A DNA stretch of 64,000 nt from Halichoerus grypus (taxonomy: Eukaryota; Chordata; Mammalia; Carnivora; Phocidae). The position numbers were made by a program, and so were the translations under genes. Location: contig NC_135720.1 of the NCBI RefSeq assembly GCF_964656455.1, positions 101,382,696-101,446,695 on the forward strand, read 5' to 3'. The notes under the pieces were generated by a model. That model did not search any database and was not told where the DNA came from. It saw nothing but the letters and a program-made list of their open reading frames with translations. Position 1 is the stretch's first letter, and each line of letters opens with the position of its first letter. Shown piece after piece: positions 1 to 12,960 of the stretch.

Positions 1-2938
1 GCCATTGACATGATTACTTCATTATGAGCCAGAAGAGAAAGGATTATCACTCTAAAAGTACTGGTAAAAAGTAAGATCATACCTATTAGTATGAAAATAT
101 TTTGTCTATTTGCCAAAAGTATGGAATAAAACTCTTGAGTGGGATTAAACTATCACTACTATGTAGTGGAGAGGGAATGGGTGTTGGGACCATTATAAAG
201 TTAGGAGCAAATTATTTAACTTCTATAAGTCAGTTTCCTTATCCATAAAATGGGAATAATTAAATTTAGTTTTAACTGTGGTTCATGAAAGTAAGTTACA
301 AGACATATAAGATATGCGATACATTGCAGAGAGTCTAACCACTTCTCTTTGGTGCCCGACCCCACTCAAACACTGTTTAACACATTCCAATGTTTATCCA
401 TGTAAGAGCCAGGAAAAGTCATTGTGATAACCAACTTTAAGGATAAACCATATGTTTTGAAATGATTTTAAGGATTTTTCCCCCTCAGTTCCAAATCTTA
501 TTCATTGTGAATAAGCTGACAGTACGAGGTCATCTGACATCTCAAACACAACCCAGAATTGCTGCATCTTGTTAGTTTTGGAGCCAATTGTCCTCCCAAA
601 GGCCTTGGAATTTTACAAGCATAGTCACTGAGCTTCTAATTGAAAGCCATTTGGAAAAATTAAATTTGATATTTAAAGAGAAGTCATTAAATGCAGATAT
701 TAATGACCCTCATGAAACCACTGATTTCACTTTAGATGCACTCATTGAAGCCCACGAAATTGGAAACCAGAAAGGAGGCCATTATAATTGATAAGATGTC
801 ATCTGCATTAGTAAACCCTTCAGCTGCAATTTAAAAAGCCAGAAATGGAAATTTATTTCATCAGGCAACTCAGAGTCATTGTTTTTTAAAACATGTTCTT
901 CTATTGAAATTCAGTTCAAGAAGTGTCTTAAAGATACATTCATAATGTTGGGGAAACTACCCTGGTTTAATAGTGATTTATATGTATAGTCCATACACAA
1001 GCACCTGGAAAGCTAAGTTAGCATTGATTGTAATTTGGGAAGAGATACTAATATATCTTTGGGTTTTCTTACCTTCAAATAGTGAACATCTGTGTAACTT
1101 AAACAAAAATGAAGAACTGGAAATATTACTTTTAAGGTAAATGGAAAGGAGCATAATTTTAAGACATTCTGTTATTGGGGTTTTCACTACATTTCCCTTA
1201 CCATTTTCTCCAACTAATTTTCTAATGCAAGTAGTGACTCTTTTAGCACCATTGCTATATAGCAGCAGTTTATCTTGGCCACCGATTCTTTTTTCCCTCC
1301 AAATTTTGGCACTCGCATCTGCCAACTCTGGCATTATCACTGAAAGGTGCACTCTAGTCACTGCAGAAGGTCCTTTATTTGCTATTGAGGCTTATTCCTA
1401 AACAAGGATGAAAATAGTTATTTCCAGACCCCTGTTGTTATTCTATCTGGATCCAGGGACTCTCCCTTCTGTCATACCACTGTTTGCCAGGTACCTCTTC
1501 TGTCAGAGATTTTTGTTTTTCTGTTGTCTTTAAGAATGAATCCATTCATAGCTGTCTTGCTTTTACAGATTCCATGATAAAAGAGAAATACTTTGCATGG
1601 TCGTTAACTATTCAGTATTTTAGTAAAAATACAAGAGATATGTTTTTAAAGGGGATAGTGGAACAAGGGTACTTTTCCCCCTTTGGCTTCTTAAATGGGT
1701 CTGTAGAGAAAAGTAAGTCATTGATCTAGAATAGCACTGATTCTGTAGATAAATTTCTCATAGTTGAGAAGAGAGAACAAAATAGGAGACACAGATATAA
1801 TTCCATTTTAAAGATGATTTAATGATATAATTTGTCTCTATATCAGGAAGTATTATGAACCTAAGATGCTGACATAACATTACTCTGCAGTATAAGGCAA
1901 AAAATAATTTTTAAAAAGGAGGTATATGCAGTACACATCCTGGTTCTGCCAATTCAGAGGACCTACAGACAATGAGCCTGAGAGTAATAAACACACCCAG
2001 CACCCAGATCTTGGTTTCTAAGACCATTCTCCAATAAAAGGGCTGAGGGCTTCTTAGAGAAATGACTGATTCTAGGTCTGGAGCAGCAAATACACAAAAA
2101 GAACCTGGAGCATGTTGTAGTTCCAGAAAGTGAGGAAATGCTGAATAAAAAATAAATAAAATAAACAAAAATAAAAAGCCAGAAAATAATGAAATGTCTT
2201 TAGAGTGATTAAAGAACTATCCTATGTATCACCCTAACACCTCTTCTCTCTACCTTCATATAGGGTACCTAGTGCTATGCCTACAGTAATGGACAGATGA
2301 TTCATATTGAGTCAACTGTGTTCATTGGATTGGTTATAAGTTTCTTATTTGCATAAGTTAGAAAGCTCATTTCAAACTGGCTTCAGCAAAATTTGGAATT
2401 TCTAGGTTCATGAAAGCTAAGGGAAACATCTCATGTGCTATAGAATGCAAAATTAATTAGAAGGAATCTAGTGATTCTGCCTTTAACAAACTCTCTCACG
2501 GATATGTAACAGCCCTAAAGTGTTTAAAATATATATTTATAAAATCAAACTGCTACTTCTGGGATGGCAGCCTGAGAATCTCCACAGACCTGTTCCCCAG
2601 TAAAACAGCCATAGCTGGTGAAAATTAATTTTAAAACAAGAAAAATCATTTAACACCTCTGGAAGTCTTCCTAAGAGCTTACAGTGTATGAGAAAACTTT
2701 GTTTCAAAAAAATCTACTAAATCTCAGTTAGAACAGAAAAAGTTTGTAGTACTTGAAGCATGACTTGCTCCCTCTCCCTCCTTCTCCAGCTGACCAGGAT
2801 GGAAGCTAAAAAGAACTAAAACAATCATTGGAAGTTCTATGCATGCCAGACATTTGCTGTTCTGATCCATAGGTGTGTGTATATCACTTAGAGTAGTGAG
2901 TGCCTGGAACATAAATATAAATGAAGATAGATGAATAT
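1..2938. other. Unique AT-rich non-coding DNA
   Basis: No gene or clear repeat is recognised. Short frames (for example 588-791 + and 978-1361 -) have no recognisable domain and no splice context. Around 2545-2760 the text loosely resembles the 5' part of a very old L1, but I cannot support that call. Confidence 0.5.
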
Positions 2939-2940
2939 AT

Positions 2941-2955
2941 ACGTATATGCATATA

Positions 2956-2985
<30 letters not shown>
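2941..2985. repeat. (TG)n(TA)n simple repeat
   Basis: Alternating purine-pyrimidine tract: TATGCATATATG, then a run of TG, then a run of TA ending near 2985. Confidence 0.85.
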
Positions 2986-2986
<1 letters not shown>

Positions 2987-3024
2987 AATCTCCATGGTAA
3001 TCCTCTCCATGAGATGGTTGACTA

Positions 3025-3165
3025 CTATCATCTCCATTTTACAGATGATGGAACTGAGCCACAGCAAGTTTAAATGACTTTCTCAGGTTTCACAGTCTAA
3101 GTAATGGGGGGCAGGGATGGAGGTGAACTCTCATACTCTGGATCCTGAGCCACCTTTTGAACAAT
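3025..3165 (-). repeat. MIR SINE fragment
   Basis: Contains CATTTTACAGATGATGGAAC followed by GAGCCACAGCAAG and a diverged TTTCACAGTCTAAGTAA. This is the reverse complement of the conserved MIR core (CTCAGTTT...TCTGTAAAATG). It is diverged, so ends are approximate. Confidence 0.55.
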
Positions 3166-3189
3166 CACAATACACTGTCTCTGTATGAG

Positions 3190-4660
3190 GAAGTAGAACT
3201 GGCAAGGGGCCCTGTTTCCTGGGGTCCCTGGACCCTCTCTCCCACATCAGAGCTCTTGCTACACTGGAGAGAATTATAGTATTTTGATATATTTCAAGAA
3301 AGCTCTGTGATGGTATAAAAATCTGTTAAAATTGGTTTACCAATGTGATACATATTTGCTTATTCTCTACTCGCCAATTTAAATTTTAACCTCAAAGGGC
3401 TTTTTTATGCGCAAAAGTCTGTGGCTTTAAGTTTATCTACTTCTGAGAAATCTTTAACTTCCTGATAGTCATTAGTGCCTTAAATTCATAAGAGATTTCA
3501 CAACATCTGATGATAATTCCACGAATGGAAGATTATAGCTCTGTGTGGGGAATAAGATTCAGAGGGAAAAGAAAACTGAAATGAGAGAAATTTATATATA
3601 CGCAAATATTGTTAGTAATGAGCACTAAGACAAAAAAGAACATTATAAATAGAGAAATACACTAAAAAATAAATGCATCCTCCAAGTCTTTCATGAGGCA
3701 TCAGCAGCTGTTTTAACAAAATAGAAAGTTATAAAAGCATTAGAGGAATTTATTCCTATACATTTGGCTTGCTCTTAGAAAGAAATTAATATTCAGGGAA
3801 CATATTCATACCAAAGATACTTCACAATAGTAGCAAGTATTTCTACATAATACTGAAGACAGATGTGTATAGAAAATGAAAAAAGGACTATCAAATGATA
3901 TTATTAGTGTTTTTCTTATATGTCACAATTAATCCTTATAATGCTAAGGCAGTTTTCATAGAGCTCAAGGAAATGACACTGAGAGCCTGTTATGTATATT
4001 TCATAGATAGGAAATAATAAAAGGGATAGAAAGTGAGGTACGGACAAGCAAAACAGCGCAAGTCCTGAGGTGGTGGTAGGAAATGATATAAGGGTGGTAG
4101 GATCAGAAAGAGGATTTCTTTTAGTTCTTCAGTGTCTTTCATTCTGAAAGAGGAAGCCACACGCAATAACTTTTTCCACAGTATACTTTTGGGTGTGTTA
4201 AATGCCCATAGCACTCAGCGTGCCTCCCTATGGCATTCGCTTGATTCTTCCGAGGCTTGCGGTAACCTGTTTCTTTGCCATATTCTCCATTAATAATATG
4301 AGAGGACATTTCAGGAAGAGCTACTGCCAGACACTTGTGGAAAGTTTCTGTCTTATTTCTGATCCTTAACACAACCCTGTGAGCATCCTCGTTTATAAAG
4401 ACAAGTCAAGAAAACAAAGGTACAGAATGCTTGAGTTGTTTTTCCAAGGTCTCATCGTAAGTTTTAAAGGTGGAATTTAAACTTACATATATGTAATTCA
4501 GTGTCCGTGTTCTTTTTACCTTGCCTTTTGATGCCCTCCTGAGGAGAGGGACTTTGTCTCTCTCTGCAGAGTTCTGCCCACAGCATCTGGAATAACTTCA
4601 GTGAAATGTTGTTTAAGTAAAATGAATTAGGTGAGATATTAAGGTATCATGTAAATACAA
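3190..4660. other. Unique non-coding DNA
   Basis: No coding or RNA gene is recognised. The minus-strand frames at 3990-4372 lie in AT-rich sequence without domains. Weak MIR/L2-like phrases near 3930 and 4300 are too diverged to call. Confidence 0.45.
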
Positions 4661-4679
4661 ATGGGCTAGCAGTCAAGAA

Positions 4680-4800
4680 CTTTGGGTTAGAATTATGGCT
4701 CAATCACAGATTAGCTGTAAAGTCTTCTTGAGTAAACAGCTTCACCTCCCCAAGCTTTCATGCTTTGTTATCTCAACTACACAATGGTGACTTGATGATT
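4680..4800 (+). repeat. MIR SINE fragment
   Basis: TTGGGTTAGAATTATGGCTC, then ATTAGCTGTAAAGTC and CTTCACCTCCCCAAGC, follow the order of the MIR consensus in sense orientation (TGGGTTCGAATCC, CTAGCTGTGTGACC, CTTAACCTCTC). Diverged copy. Confidence 0.5.
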
Positions 4801-6776
4801 GGAGTGAAAGCTCAGATTTGCCAGCAGGTATCTTCCGTTTCATGCCTGTTCATAGAAAGGTTACCACAGAGAATTTCCTTTAACGGTGCTAAGAGGAGAT
4901 CAAAGTTCTTCAGTCCAAAGTTTGGAACCCAAACAAGACCAATGATTCATTTCTTAGTTATAGGAGCTTCCAATAATTCCCTTGAAAGCAAAAAAAAAAA
5001 AAAAAGGCAGAGCACATCAATGTATCTAAAACATGCTCCTTTGCTCCTTTTTCATTGGGTTTCTTTTAGCACATCCTCGGCTCTGTTGTTTTAGGCTTGA
5101 CAGTAATATTAAATTTGCTGGTATTTTTATGGGAAGCCACACATGTGTTTTCTGTTGTTGTAGCTATCCTACAAGCATTAAGAGGCTTGTTTGAATTATT
5201 GCTTTCTCTGACACTTTGTGTTGCTCTTGGGTTTCTGGTTTCAGTTCTTCTATCCCATGGTTTATTGTCTGGGCTGGATACTCCTTCCTTCGACAGCATA
5301 GCATAGGATAGAGTTGAAAGACCACAGTAACTCACAGAAAAATCAGGACCGCGACACGGCTTTCCAAAGTGCTCCAAAAATTGAAGTGATGCCTCACTGA
5401 GCACTTCCTGCAGAATATGCCCAAGTGGAGCATTTCCTTGCAGGCATTTCTCATTCCTGCTCTGCCTTGGACTTCACTTATAATTACATAGTGAGTTTAA
5501 GATCATTTTAGATGGTATGCTAGACAGTATTAGTTTATTAAAATACCCTTTTTTTTCTATAAGGTTCTCTGCTTTTCCACATCCTAAGCCTTCACATGCT
5601 GGGATGTGGCTTAAAAGTAGGAAATAAATGAACTGAAAAATAAAATTGTTAACCTTTGAGATTCGACCACATCAGTGAGAGATTTTTCCTATACCAAATA
5701 GAAATTGCATATGTTAATCTCTGGGCGTATGTGGGAAACTCTGGCTCAGCTATTCCAAAATTAAATGCCTTTAGGCCTTAGGATTTAAACAATCTCCAAA
5801 TGATATTTGGAAGGCAAAGAGGGATTACACAGATTCCTTGCATGGAGAGATTCACCTTGAAGAGTGGAACCTTCCTTTGCTTCTGCCCACTTTCCTTCCG
5901 TTATGATCCAAGTTGATGTTTAGCCACTGAGAATTTCAGTAGGACTCTGTCACCAGAGCCAGGAAATTGGGTTCATTTGGCAGGTGATTATATAGATAGT
6001 ACATTTTTGTTGGCCATCGATCCCATTTTCACTGTGGGGCATTCTAGTTCTAGTTTTGTATTTCCCAAACTACAGGTGTCAAGCTGCTATGATCATGCAA
6101 TGTTTGTGTTGCCCTTGTCTAGACGGCTACAGTTCCATTCTGGAAAATTTATTAGCTTCACTCTGGGGAGTGTTTTTTCCCAAGCAAAAGCAAACTTAAA
6201 TTGAAAACCCATTAACAACAGGTTATTTAGGCTTTCTTGACCACCCCCGCCCCTTCAAATGGCATGAAGTTCTAGTGAGAAATAGAAATGAGGGAAGCAG
6301 GTCCAAGTGAAAGGGTCTCTTGTGACCTGGACAGTTTATGCTCCACTGCCTGGATGCCAAGTAAACTAATTTCAACAACAGAGCCATCCAAATCAGACTC
6401 AGTTATGGGTAAATTGAGATACAGGTCACAACTCCCTGTAGGAAGGCTAGAGTGAAGGATCCTCCTATGGCTCTTCCACTTCTCTCAGAGGCAGGGATGC
6501 TGATTTGAGGCCTCACAGCCTCAGCCAGTGCCAGCCATGGCTTCATTCACAGCTCCAGGCAGTGTGGATGGGAAAGGCCCCTAAATACCCAGCGCGTGGA
6601 AGTTAAGAAAGGTAACAGGCAACGAAGACTTTAATCAGGATCAATTTGCCACCTCTCTAAAAGTTACTTTAATGCAAATCAGCCTTTCTACCTTCATAAT
6701 TAAGAGAATATAATTTTCAATCAGCATTGTTATCGGCTGCTTCAATACTAATTCTAGCTGGCTCCAATCTTCTCCA
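4801..6776. other. Unique non-coding DNA
   Basis: An A-run at 4990-5005 is the only simple feature. Opposed open frames at 5066-5404 (-) and 5097-5306 (+) overlap each other and show no domain. They are best treated as chance. Confidence 0.45.
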
Positions 6777-6791
6777 AGATACTATATTAGG

Positions 6792-6989
6792 GGGCGCCTG
6801 GGTGGCTCAGTTGGTTAAGCGACTGCCTTCGGCTCAGGTCATGATCCTGGAGTCCCGGATCGAGTCCCGCATCGGGCTCCCTGCTCGGCAGGGAGTCTGC
6901 TTCTCCCTCTGACCCTCCTCCCTCTCATGCTCTCTGTCTCTCATTCTCTCTCTCTCAAATAAATAAATAAAATCTTTAAAAAAAAAAAA
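6792..6989 (+). mobile_element. Can-SINE (arctoid tRNA-derived SINE), full length
   Basis: Starts GGGCGCCTGGGTGGCTCAG. A-box-like TGGCTCAGTTGG lies at 6803-6814 and B-box-like GGATCGAGTCC at 6857-6867. A CT-rich middle and an AAATAAATAAAATCTTT-A tail follow. It is flanked by a perfect 15-bp target-site duplication, AGATACTATATTAGG, at 6777-6791 and 6990-7004. Intact ends and retained CpGs indicate a young copy moved by L1 machinery in trans. Confidence 0.95.
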
Positions 6990-7084
6990 AGATACTATAT
7001 TAGGACTTGGTTAGGACTGCAAAAATATTAGAATTGCTGGTTCTCAGTGTTAAAGAATTATATAAACCCAACTTTATAAAATCA

Positions 7085-7200
7085 TGGCTTCTTAGATCTG
7101 TAAGGATATTTAGTGAATATTCCATTCTTATGAGTGAAGACCCTGAGGTCCTGCTAGTTAGGTGAATTTCTCAAAGTCACACAGTTGGTTGGTAAGAAAA
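7085..7200 (-). repeat. MIR-like fragment
   Basis: GAAGACCCTGAGGTCC, then TCTCAAAGTCACACAGTTGG, matches the reverse complement of the MIR core (CTGTGTGACTTTGAG). Diverged; ends approximate. Confidence 0.4.
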
Positions 7201-7204
7201 AAGG

Positions 7205-8890
7205 ACTACAGTGAGTGTTTCCTACCCTTCATGCTTTTTCCCCCTCGGTTTGTGACATATACAATATTGCTACTTATGCATATTCTACCCCACTTGCCTT
7301 TTTTTTGAACTACCCTAACTTTTCCATGCAATAGTCTATATACTGAGATGTACACAAATAAGTGAGGCATTAAATTCTGCAAAATAGGAGAAAGATTTGT
7401 GACTTGTTTAGAGTTAAAGTAGAAACTTACTCTGGTAGACAGATAGACTTTATCTGCTATACTGTTAGTAGCATGAGCCATTAGTAAGGATCCTTTCGAA
7501 CACAGGGCCTGAGTGGCAGACAGAGGGTGATGTCTTCTATGATACCTACGGCCGGAACAGAACCCCAGCCCCAGACTCTGCTAGCAATGTCAAACGCACT
7601 GGCAGCACTCAGCTGGAGGCAAAGCATGATAGTGGATGTTCAAACGTAACACGCAAATGACATACGATGCCATGTAGAGTATACCATATATTATACCATA
7701 TGGCACGTTAGGAATGCCCATGTATCTCTACAAACCAATGAGATAAAGAATCTCGGTCTCATTTTCTGAGGCACTTCTGCAATGACCCTACCTTACATCC
7801 ACCCCCAGTACTCACATACAGTCCTCTGCTTCCCAAGTGAGAGGTTTCCTTATGTCATTTCCATTCATCTGGTAAGTTACTCAAACATATTTCAAGTTTG
7901 TTTATGTTCTTTATGTATAAGCAGAGATAACTTCTCTGTTTATACAGTACCTACCACAAATTTGGGGATAATTAGAATCTCATTAAATGCCAAATTTTAA
8001 TGAAAATCCATGGTGGAGGGAAACAAAAAGGAAAACAAATTACCAGAAGAAACAAAACTAGAAAGACTGGCAGAGCAGAACCATGAAAATGGGAGCTGCA
8101 GGACAAATTACATCTTTGTGGAGGAATCGACTGATGCAGCAGGTGATATTTGAGGATTAGCAAATTACCAACTCAGCGAAAACAGAACTGTAAAAAGAAA
8201 TGTTGTCTCATCTATTTCAGGTCCATCCAAGAGCATGTGCTCAGACATGCTTTCACTAATAAAGCATCTTTTTTAATGTAATTAATCACTAGATTTTGAG
8301 GGTGATCAGATCTGACTGAAACGACCTGGAAGATGATACGTTTGGAAGTTAAAAAGAGGAAAAACTGATTTTTGTTGTGGGATGCCACATTTCAAAAATA
8401 TGAGCCATGATATATAATTTTAAATGTTGGTTAGGAAACCAGCATAAAGGATAAGCAAATCTAATTACAAATCAATGAAAAGTTAAAAAAAAAAAAGTCT
8501 ATGTCAGTAGGTTAGGACAGACAGTTCTCTCTCTCTTTTATTTTCATTACAGTTTTTTAAATGATAGGAGAAGGTTTACTACCTGTTCAACCATGCAGTC
8601 AAATTATCTTAACTGCCCAGCTGCTACTACCTTTGGGTTCAGCTGCCTTGCGTAAAATAATATAGGAAAGCCTGTTTTCTGTTTCATAATTACATTTGTG
8701 GAAGGGAAGGGATTACATTCCATGAAATTGTGCTGAGATTGATAGGAGCTGAGGAATATCACCTGATGGAAGTTTGTATTCCTTTGTCCTCTGGCTTCCT
8801 ATGTGGTCTCTGTCGTCGAAGAATTGGTGCTACTTTGGGGAGAAATACCACATTTTCCTTTTGCTAATCTTCTTTGCCATATTTTTTTCC
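7205..8890. other. Unique non-coding DNA
   Basis: No gene or clear transposon is seen. Short frames (7206-7481 -, 7782-8000 +) lack recognisable domains. Confidence 0.45.
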
Positions 8891-8896
8891 AATATA

Positions 8897-8965
8897 CTTA
8901 ATACATCTTTACTTAGGGGCTGTTAAGTGCCAGGCACTGCTCCAGGTGCTGGAAAGATGAAGGGG
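8897..8965 (+). repeat. L2/MIR 3'-end-like fragment
   Basis: GTTAAGTGCCAGGCACTGCT followed by CCAGGTGCTGG resembles the conserved motif 'TGCCAGGCACTGTGCTAGGCGCTGG' found in old L2/MIR-class repeats. Short and diverged. Confidence 0.4.
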
Positions 8966-9482
8966 GAAATGAGAATATTTTACCAAAAGATGTTTTATTA
9001 TTTGTTTATTTTGAATGAAATCCCCTGCTCTTATTAAGGTAATGACTAGAAGATCTAAAATAATAACAGTTGAAAGAGGTTGCCACCAGGGACTAAAGAT
9101 GAAGGTGGAAGAGATAGAGCAAGAGACAGCTGCTTTTCATCATAAGCTCTTCTGTATCCTTTCTTTTACCACCTTTATGTATTATTTTGATATAAATTAA
9201 AACTAAGTAACTGACTCCTTGAAGAAAAAAGCTTCGGATGTGTTTACAGCCTCAAAATGAGGATAAAAAAGACACTGACTGGAGAGATAAGGAAGAACAG
9301 GATAAAGGAGGAGTTAAAGACATGACTCAGAATTCGTCAATATGATAGAGAAGATCACAAAGCACAAAAACTCGTTTAATGTTATAAGTGAGAAAAGGGA
9401 TTAGTTTTTGAATTTGCAGAGCTGATTTGACCAATAAAATTAGCTCTGCTGACCTTTCTTACAATTTTTGGAATCATGGAAT
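8966..9482. other. Unique non-coding DNA
   Basis: Nothing recognisable in this AT-rich stretch. Confidence 0.4.
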
Positions 9483-9498
9483 CACTATATTGAATTTA

Positions 9499-9690
9499 TT
9501 TATTTATTTTTTAAGATTATGTTTATTTACTTGAGAGAGAGAGAACATGAACCAAGGGAGGGGCAGAGGGAGAGGGAGAAGCAGACTCCCCACTGAGCAG
9601 GGAGCCCAACGCGGGGCTCAATCCCAGGACCCCAGGATCATGACCTGAGCCGAAGGCAGACACTTAACTAACTGAGGTATCCAGGTGCCC
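9499..9690 (-). mobile_element. Can-SINE, antisense
   Basis: Reads T-rich tail (TTTTTTAAGATTATGTTTATT), GAGAGAGAGAGAAC, GCAGACTCCCCACTGAGCAG, then the reverse complement of the tRNA-like head ending CCAGGTGCCC. Flanked by an imperfect 16-bp duplication, CACTATATTGAATTTA at 9483-9498 and CACTACACTGAATTTA at 9691-9706 (2 mismatches). This suggests it is older than the copy at 6.8 kb. Confidence 0.92.
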
Positions 9691-9707
9691 CACTACACTG
9701 AATTTAA

Positions 9708-9850
9708 TTGAACAAGTATTTATTGAATCACTGCTATGTCCCTGGCAGTGTACTAGATGCTGAAATTTTACTACCGAGCAAGGCAGATGCAATCCTTCTT
9801 CTCGTGGAATTTACAGTGTATTAGTGAAACTAAGATCCAAAGAGATTATT
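9708..9850 (+). repeat. L2/L3-like LINE 3' fragment
   Basis: AACAAGTATTTATTGAATCA, then TGTCCCTGGCAGTGTACTAG and GGAATTTACAGTGTATTAG, resembles the conserved end of ancient L2-class LINEs (ATTTATTGAGTGCCTACTATGTG...). Diverged. Confidence 0.4.
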
Positions 9851-12665
9851 AAATTCATCCTGACAAGCCTCAAATATCAGGTTTTCACACAGCAAAAAGC
9901 AATGATTGTTTTATCTCTTGAATGACCTGGAAGCATCAATAATTTTCTAAGTTCAAGTGTCCATTCAGGTCTCTTTAACTTGCACTGTTGTACTGCATTC
10001 AAGTTTGCTTATGTATTGCAACAGAAATTTACAATTTCCCAATCAACCACATCAGTGTAGTATAATTTAAAATGCAAAACATACGTTCCAGCTTGCCAGA
10101 CAGCAGACAGAAAAAAACACTTATGCTGTGGTCTATAGAACAGGTGACCCTTATTATTAGGATAAAATATTTGGTCAAATAATTGCTTCATATGATTATA
10201 GTGGCAGATACATTGTCACCCAGGCTTGTTGAGAAAAATAACTTGCAGCTGCTAATAGTCAGTATCAGTAGCATGCTATACAAGAAAGCCAAACTCTGAA
10301 TAAAGCTATGCAGTCTGTTGTCAGAGACAGAGGAGAATACAGCTTTAATAAAGAAGGTATTCTCTGCCTGAAGCCTATAATCGAAGTTGACTAAGCATCC
10401 ATTAATTTGGGGCCTCATGGGGAGTAGGAGCCAACTGTTTCTGCAAAGCAACAGGAGTATGACTAAAACTATGGGCCTTCAGCCTTTTCTAGTCCATTCC
10501 ATAAAAATTCATTGCTAGACATAGGAGCACTACTAAATCGAGGTGTACAGACAAAGCAAAGAGGCCAGGAGGTGAAAGAAAGAGACTTCAAGTTTACAAA
10601 TCACGTCTTCAGAAAAGAAATCATTTCTCAAGATAAGATTTGGAAAGAAGCCTATTTCTAAGTCCCTTGTGACTCAACTTATAAAGGGTTGTCAAAACAG
10701 TCTGGTTCATCAGGCTGTAATATGCAAAATGGCATGGCACTCTGTCCTCGTGCATGTTAAACCAATAGTATTAAGCAATTAATCTTTAAGAGTTCTTCAA
10801 ATGGCATATTTTTTTAAAAGGAAAGAAGTAATATTGTCAGCTACGTTTTGCTAAAAAGTTGGGGCAAATTAAGAGATAAAATTATCTGAGAACCAATACT
10901 AGCATCCTTCTAGCTTATTTTCATTTAATGGTTTATTAATTCCATGAGTTGGATATTTGCCTCCCAATTAAGTATCTTCATCAACATGGAACCATTTTCA
11001 TTCTTCTAAAAATTAAATATTAATGCCTTTGTTCAGTGGGTGATAATATATATTTCTCTCTACATTTATGTCGACTTCATTGCATCTCAGTTATAACAAA
11101 ATATTTTTCCTTAAAGTTTTTTTTTCCTCTAACTTCTAATCAGCAAAGAAATCATAATCATAAAACACTTTGAGGGTCAATAAAAACAAAACTTCCATGG
11201 TCTATGGTTTTCTTTTTTTTTTAATTTTTAATTCAATTCACATGCAGTGACTTCTTTCCTTTATACAAGTGATATTAACAGTATCAGTCATTTTTTATTC
11301 ACTCCTACAGATCTCTCCATACTAGCTTCCACTACGGATAGGATTGATAAAAGAAAAATTCTGCTAATTATCATCAAAGAACAAGTTTAAAGTCAACCAG
11401 TCGAAGTAAAGTCAAGTGACTAAACAGATCAGTGTTTCTCAACTTTTTTTTTCATCACTGCCCCTGCCAAGGAGATATTTTAGATATATTTTCCTAATTC
11501 CTCCAATGAATTAATAACACAGATATACTATGTATCTGTTTACGTATTTTGGCCTTTTTGGAGGACCACAAAGAATTGCAATAGCTAAGATTTTTCTGCC
11601 CATCAAGAACCAATTTTTGCCCATCAGGGCCATATGATCCCCACTGAGAATTCATGAAATAGCTGGAAAAACTTAAATATTTCCACCACAGCATTGTATA
11701 GGAAATTTAATGATTCATTAGATATTTGGTAGTGTAGGCCAAAATGTTTGCTTGGGAAGCAAAATTTCTTTGAAGTTTTATTTAAAATTTCTTATACAGT
11801 TACCATCCTAAGTCATAATATATTTATATGTTCTTTGGCTTACATTGCATTTCCCCAAAATCTTTCATTAAAGTAGACCCTCTCTGGTAATATGTCATGT
11901 GTATTCTGTGGTTCTGAGTACCTCTGCGATTTTTTGCGACGTATCTTCCTTTATCATTGGTATTCTAGTTCAAAAATAGTATTGAAAGGTTTGTATATTC
12001 TTGAACACGGCCTCTGGAGGACTAAAAAGACTCATGCTGGTACACTACAACTCAAAAAACTAAAAAAATAAATAAAAAAGACTCTTACACCATCATTTCC
12101 TTTTAGGTCCTAGCCCCTGCTTCTTGTCCTTTTTCCATGCAATTCCTGGCCTTTCTCTTCAAGGAAAAAAAGTTGAGTTCCTCTTCACAAAATATTGGGG
12201 CCAGAGAATCTGTGATGTCTTGGAATGTCTTTCTGCCCACTAGATTCCTTTTTCTCAATCAGAACATTCTTCATTGCAAGATGTTATGATAATAACATAG
12301 AATGTATAATGGCCTCATAAAATGTTGGGAAAGAATTCAGTCTCAACCCTTACTCCTGAAAATATGACCTTGGGTTTGCCATGTTATAACACTGATCTTT
12401 TAAATATAGTAAGTCAATAAAAAGTGAAATGATGCATATTGTACTGTACTAGACAGTTTGTATTTTAAAATCACACCGATAATACATGCTTATTAATGAG
12501 AAATTAGAGGGAGAAAAACAGAGGAATGACAACAAAACTATAAAAATCGTATCATCTTTTACCCTACTACCTGGAGATGACTGATTTCCAGTTGAATAAT
12601 ATTCTTTCAGATATTTTAATTTTTTTGTTTTTAAATTCATTTTTATATGAATTATACTTTATATT
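9851..12665. other. Unique AT-rich non-coding DNA
   Basis: No gene seen. At 11430, CAGTGTTTCTCAACTTTTTT resembles the terminus of an old hAT-type DNA transposon, but I find no matching opposite terminus. Frames at 10009-10451 (-) and 11494-11694 (-) show no domains. Confidence 0.45.
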
Positions 12666-12669
12666 CCCT

Positions 12670-12960
12670 TGTTATGGACTGAATGGTGTCTCCCTGAAAT
12701 ATCATATTTTGGAGCTTTAATCCCCAAGGTTACTGTATTTGGAGGTACAATTAAAGGAGGTGATTAAGGATAAATGAGGTCATAAGGGTAAAGCCCCAAA
12801 CCAAGAGGACTGGTATTCTTATAAGAAAAGGAACAAGAAAGGAAAATAGCACATCTAGTCTTCTGCTGCACACTTGTCTTCCCCATAAATGTTTAATACC
12901 AAGACGGATGGCTTGTCTGCTATAGATTTTATAGTTTGAGTTCAAAAACCAAATCTACTG
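12670..12960 (+). mobile_element. MaLR-type (MLT1-like) LTR, partial
   Basis: TGTTATGGACTGAATGGTG, then TTTGGAGGTACAATTAAAGG, GATAAATGAGGTCATAAGGG and TATTCTTATAAGAAAAG match the start and middle of the widespread MaLR LTR seen better at 16.5 kb. The 3' part (CCTCCAGAACTGTGA...) is missing or unrecognisable. Confidence 0.6.

Noticed and set aside
5066..5404. Overlapping 112-aa (-) and 69-aa (+) open frames
   Set aside because: They occupy the same DNA on opposite strands, have no recognisable domain, and show no splice or promoter context.
6792..6989. Possible functional tRNA gene because of A- and B-box-like motifs
   Set aside because: The motifs belong to the tRNA-derived head of a Can-SINE; no cloverleaf or anticodon arm is preserved.
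11424..11460. CAGTGTTTCTCAA, like a hAT transposon terminus
   Set aside because: No inverted terminal partner or 8-bp duplication could be found.
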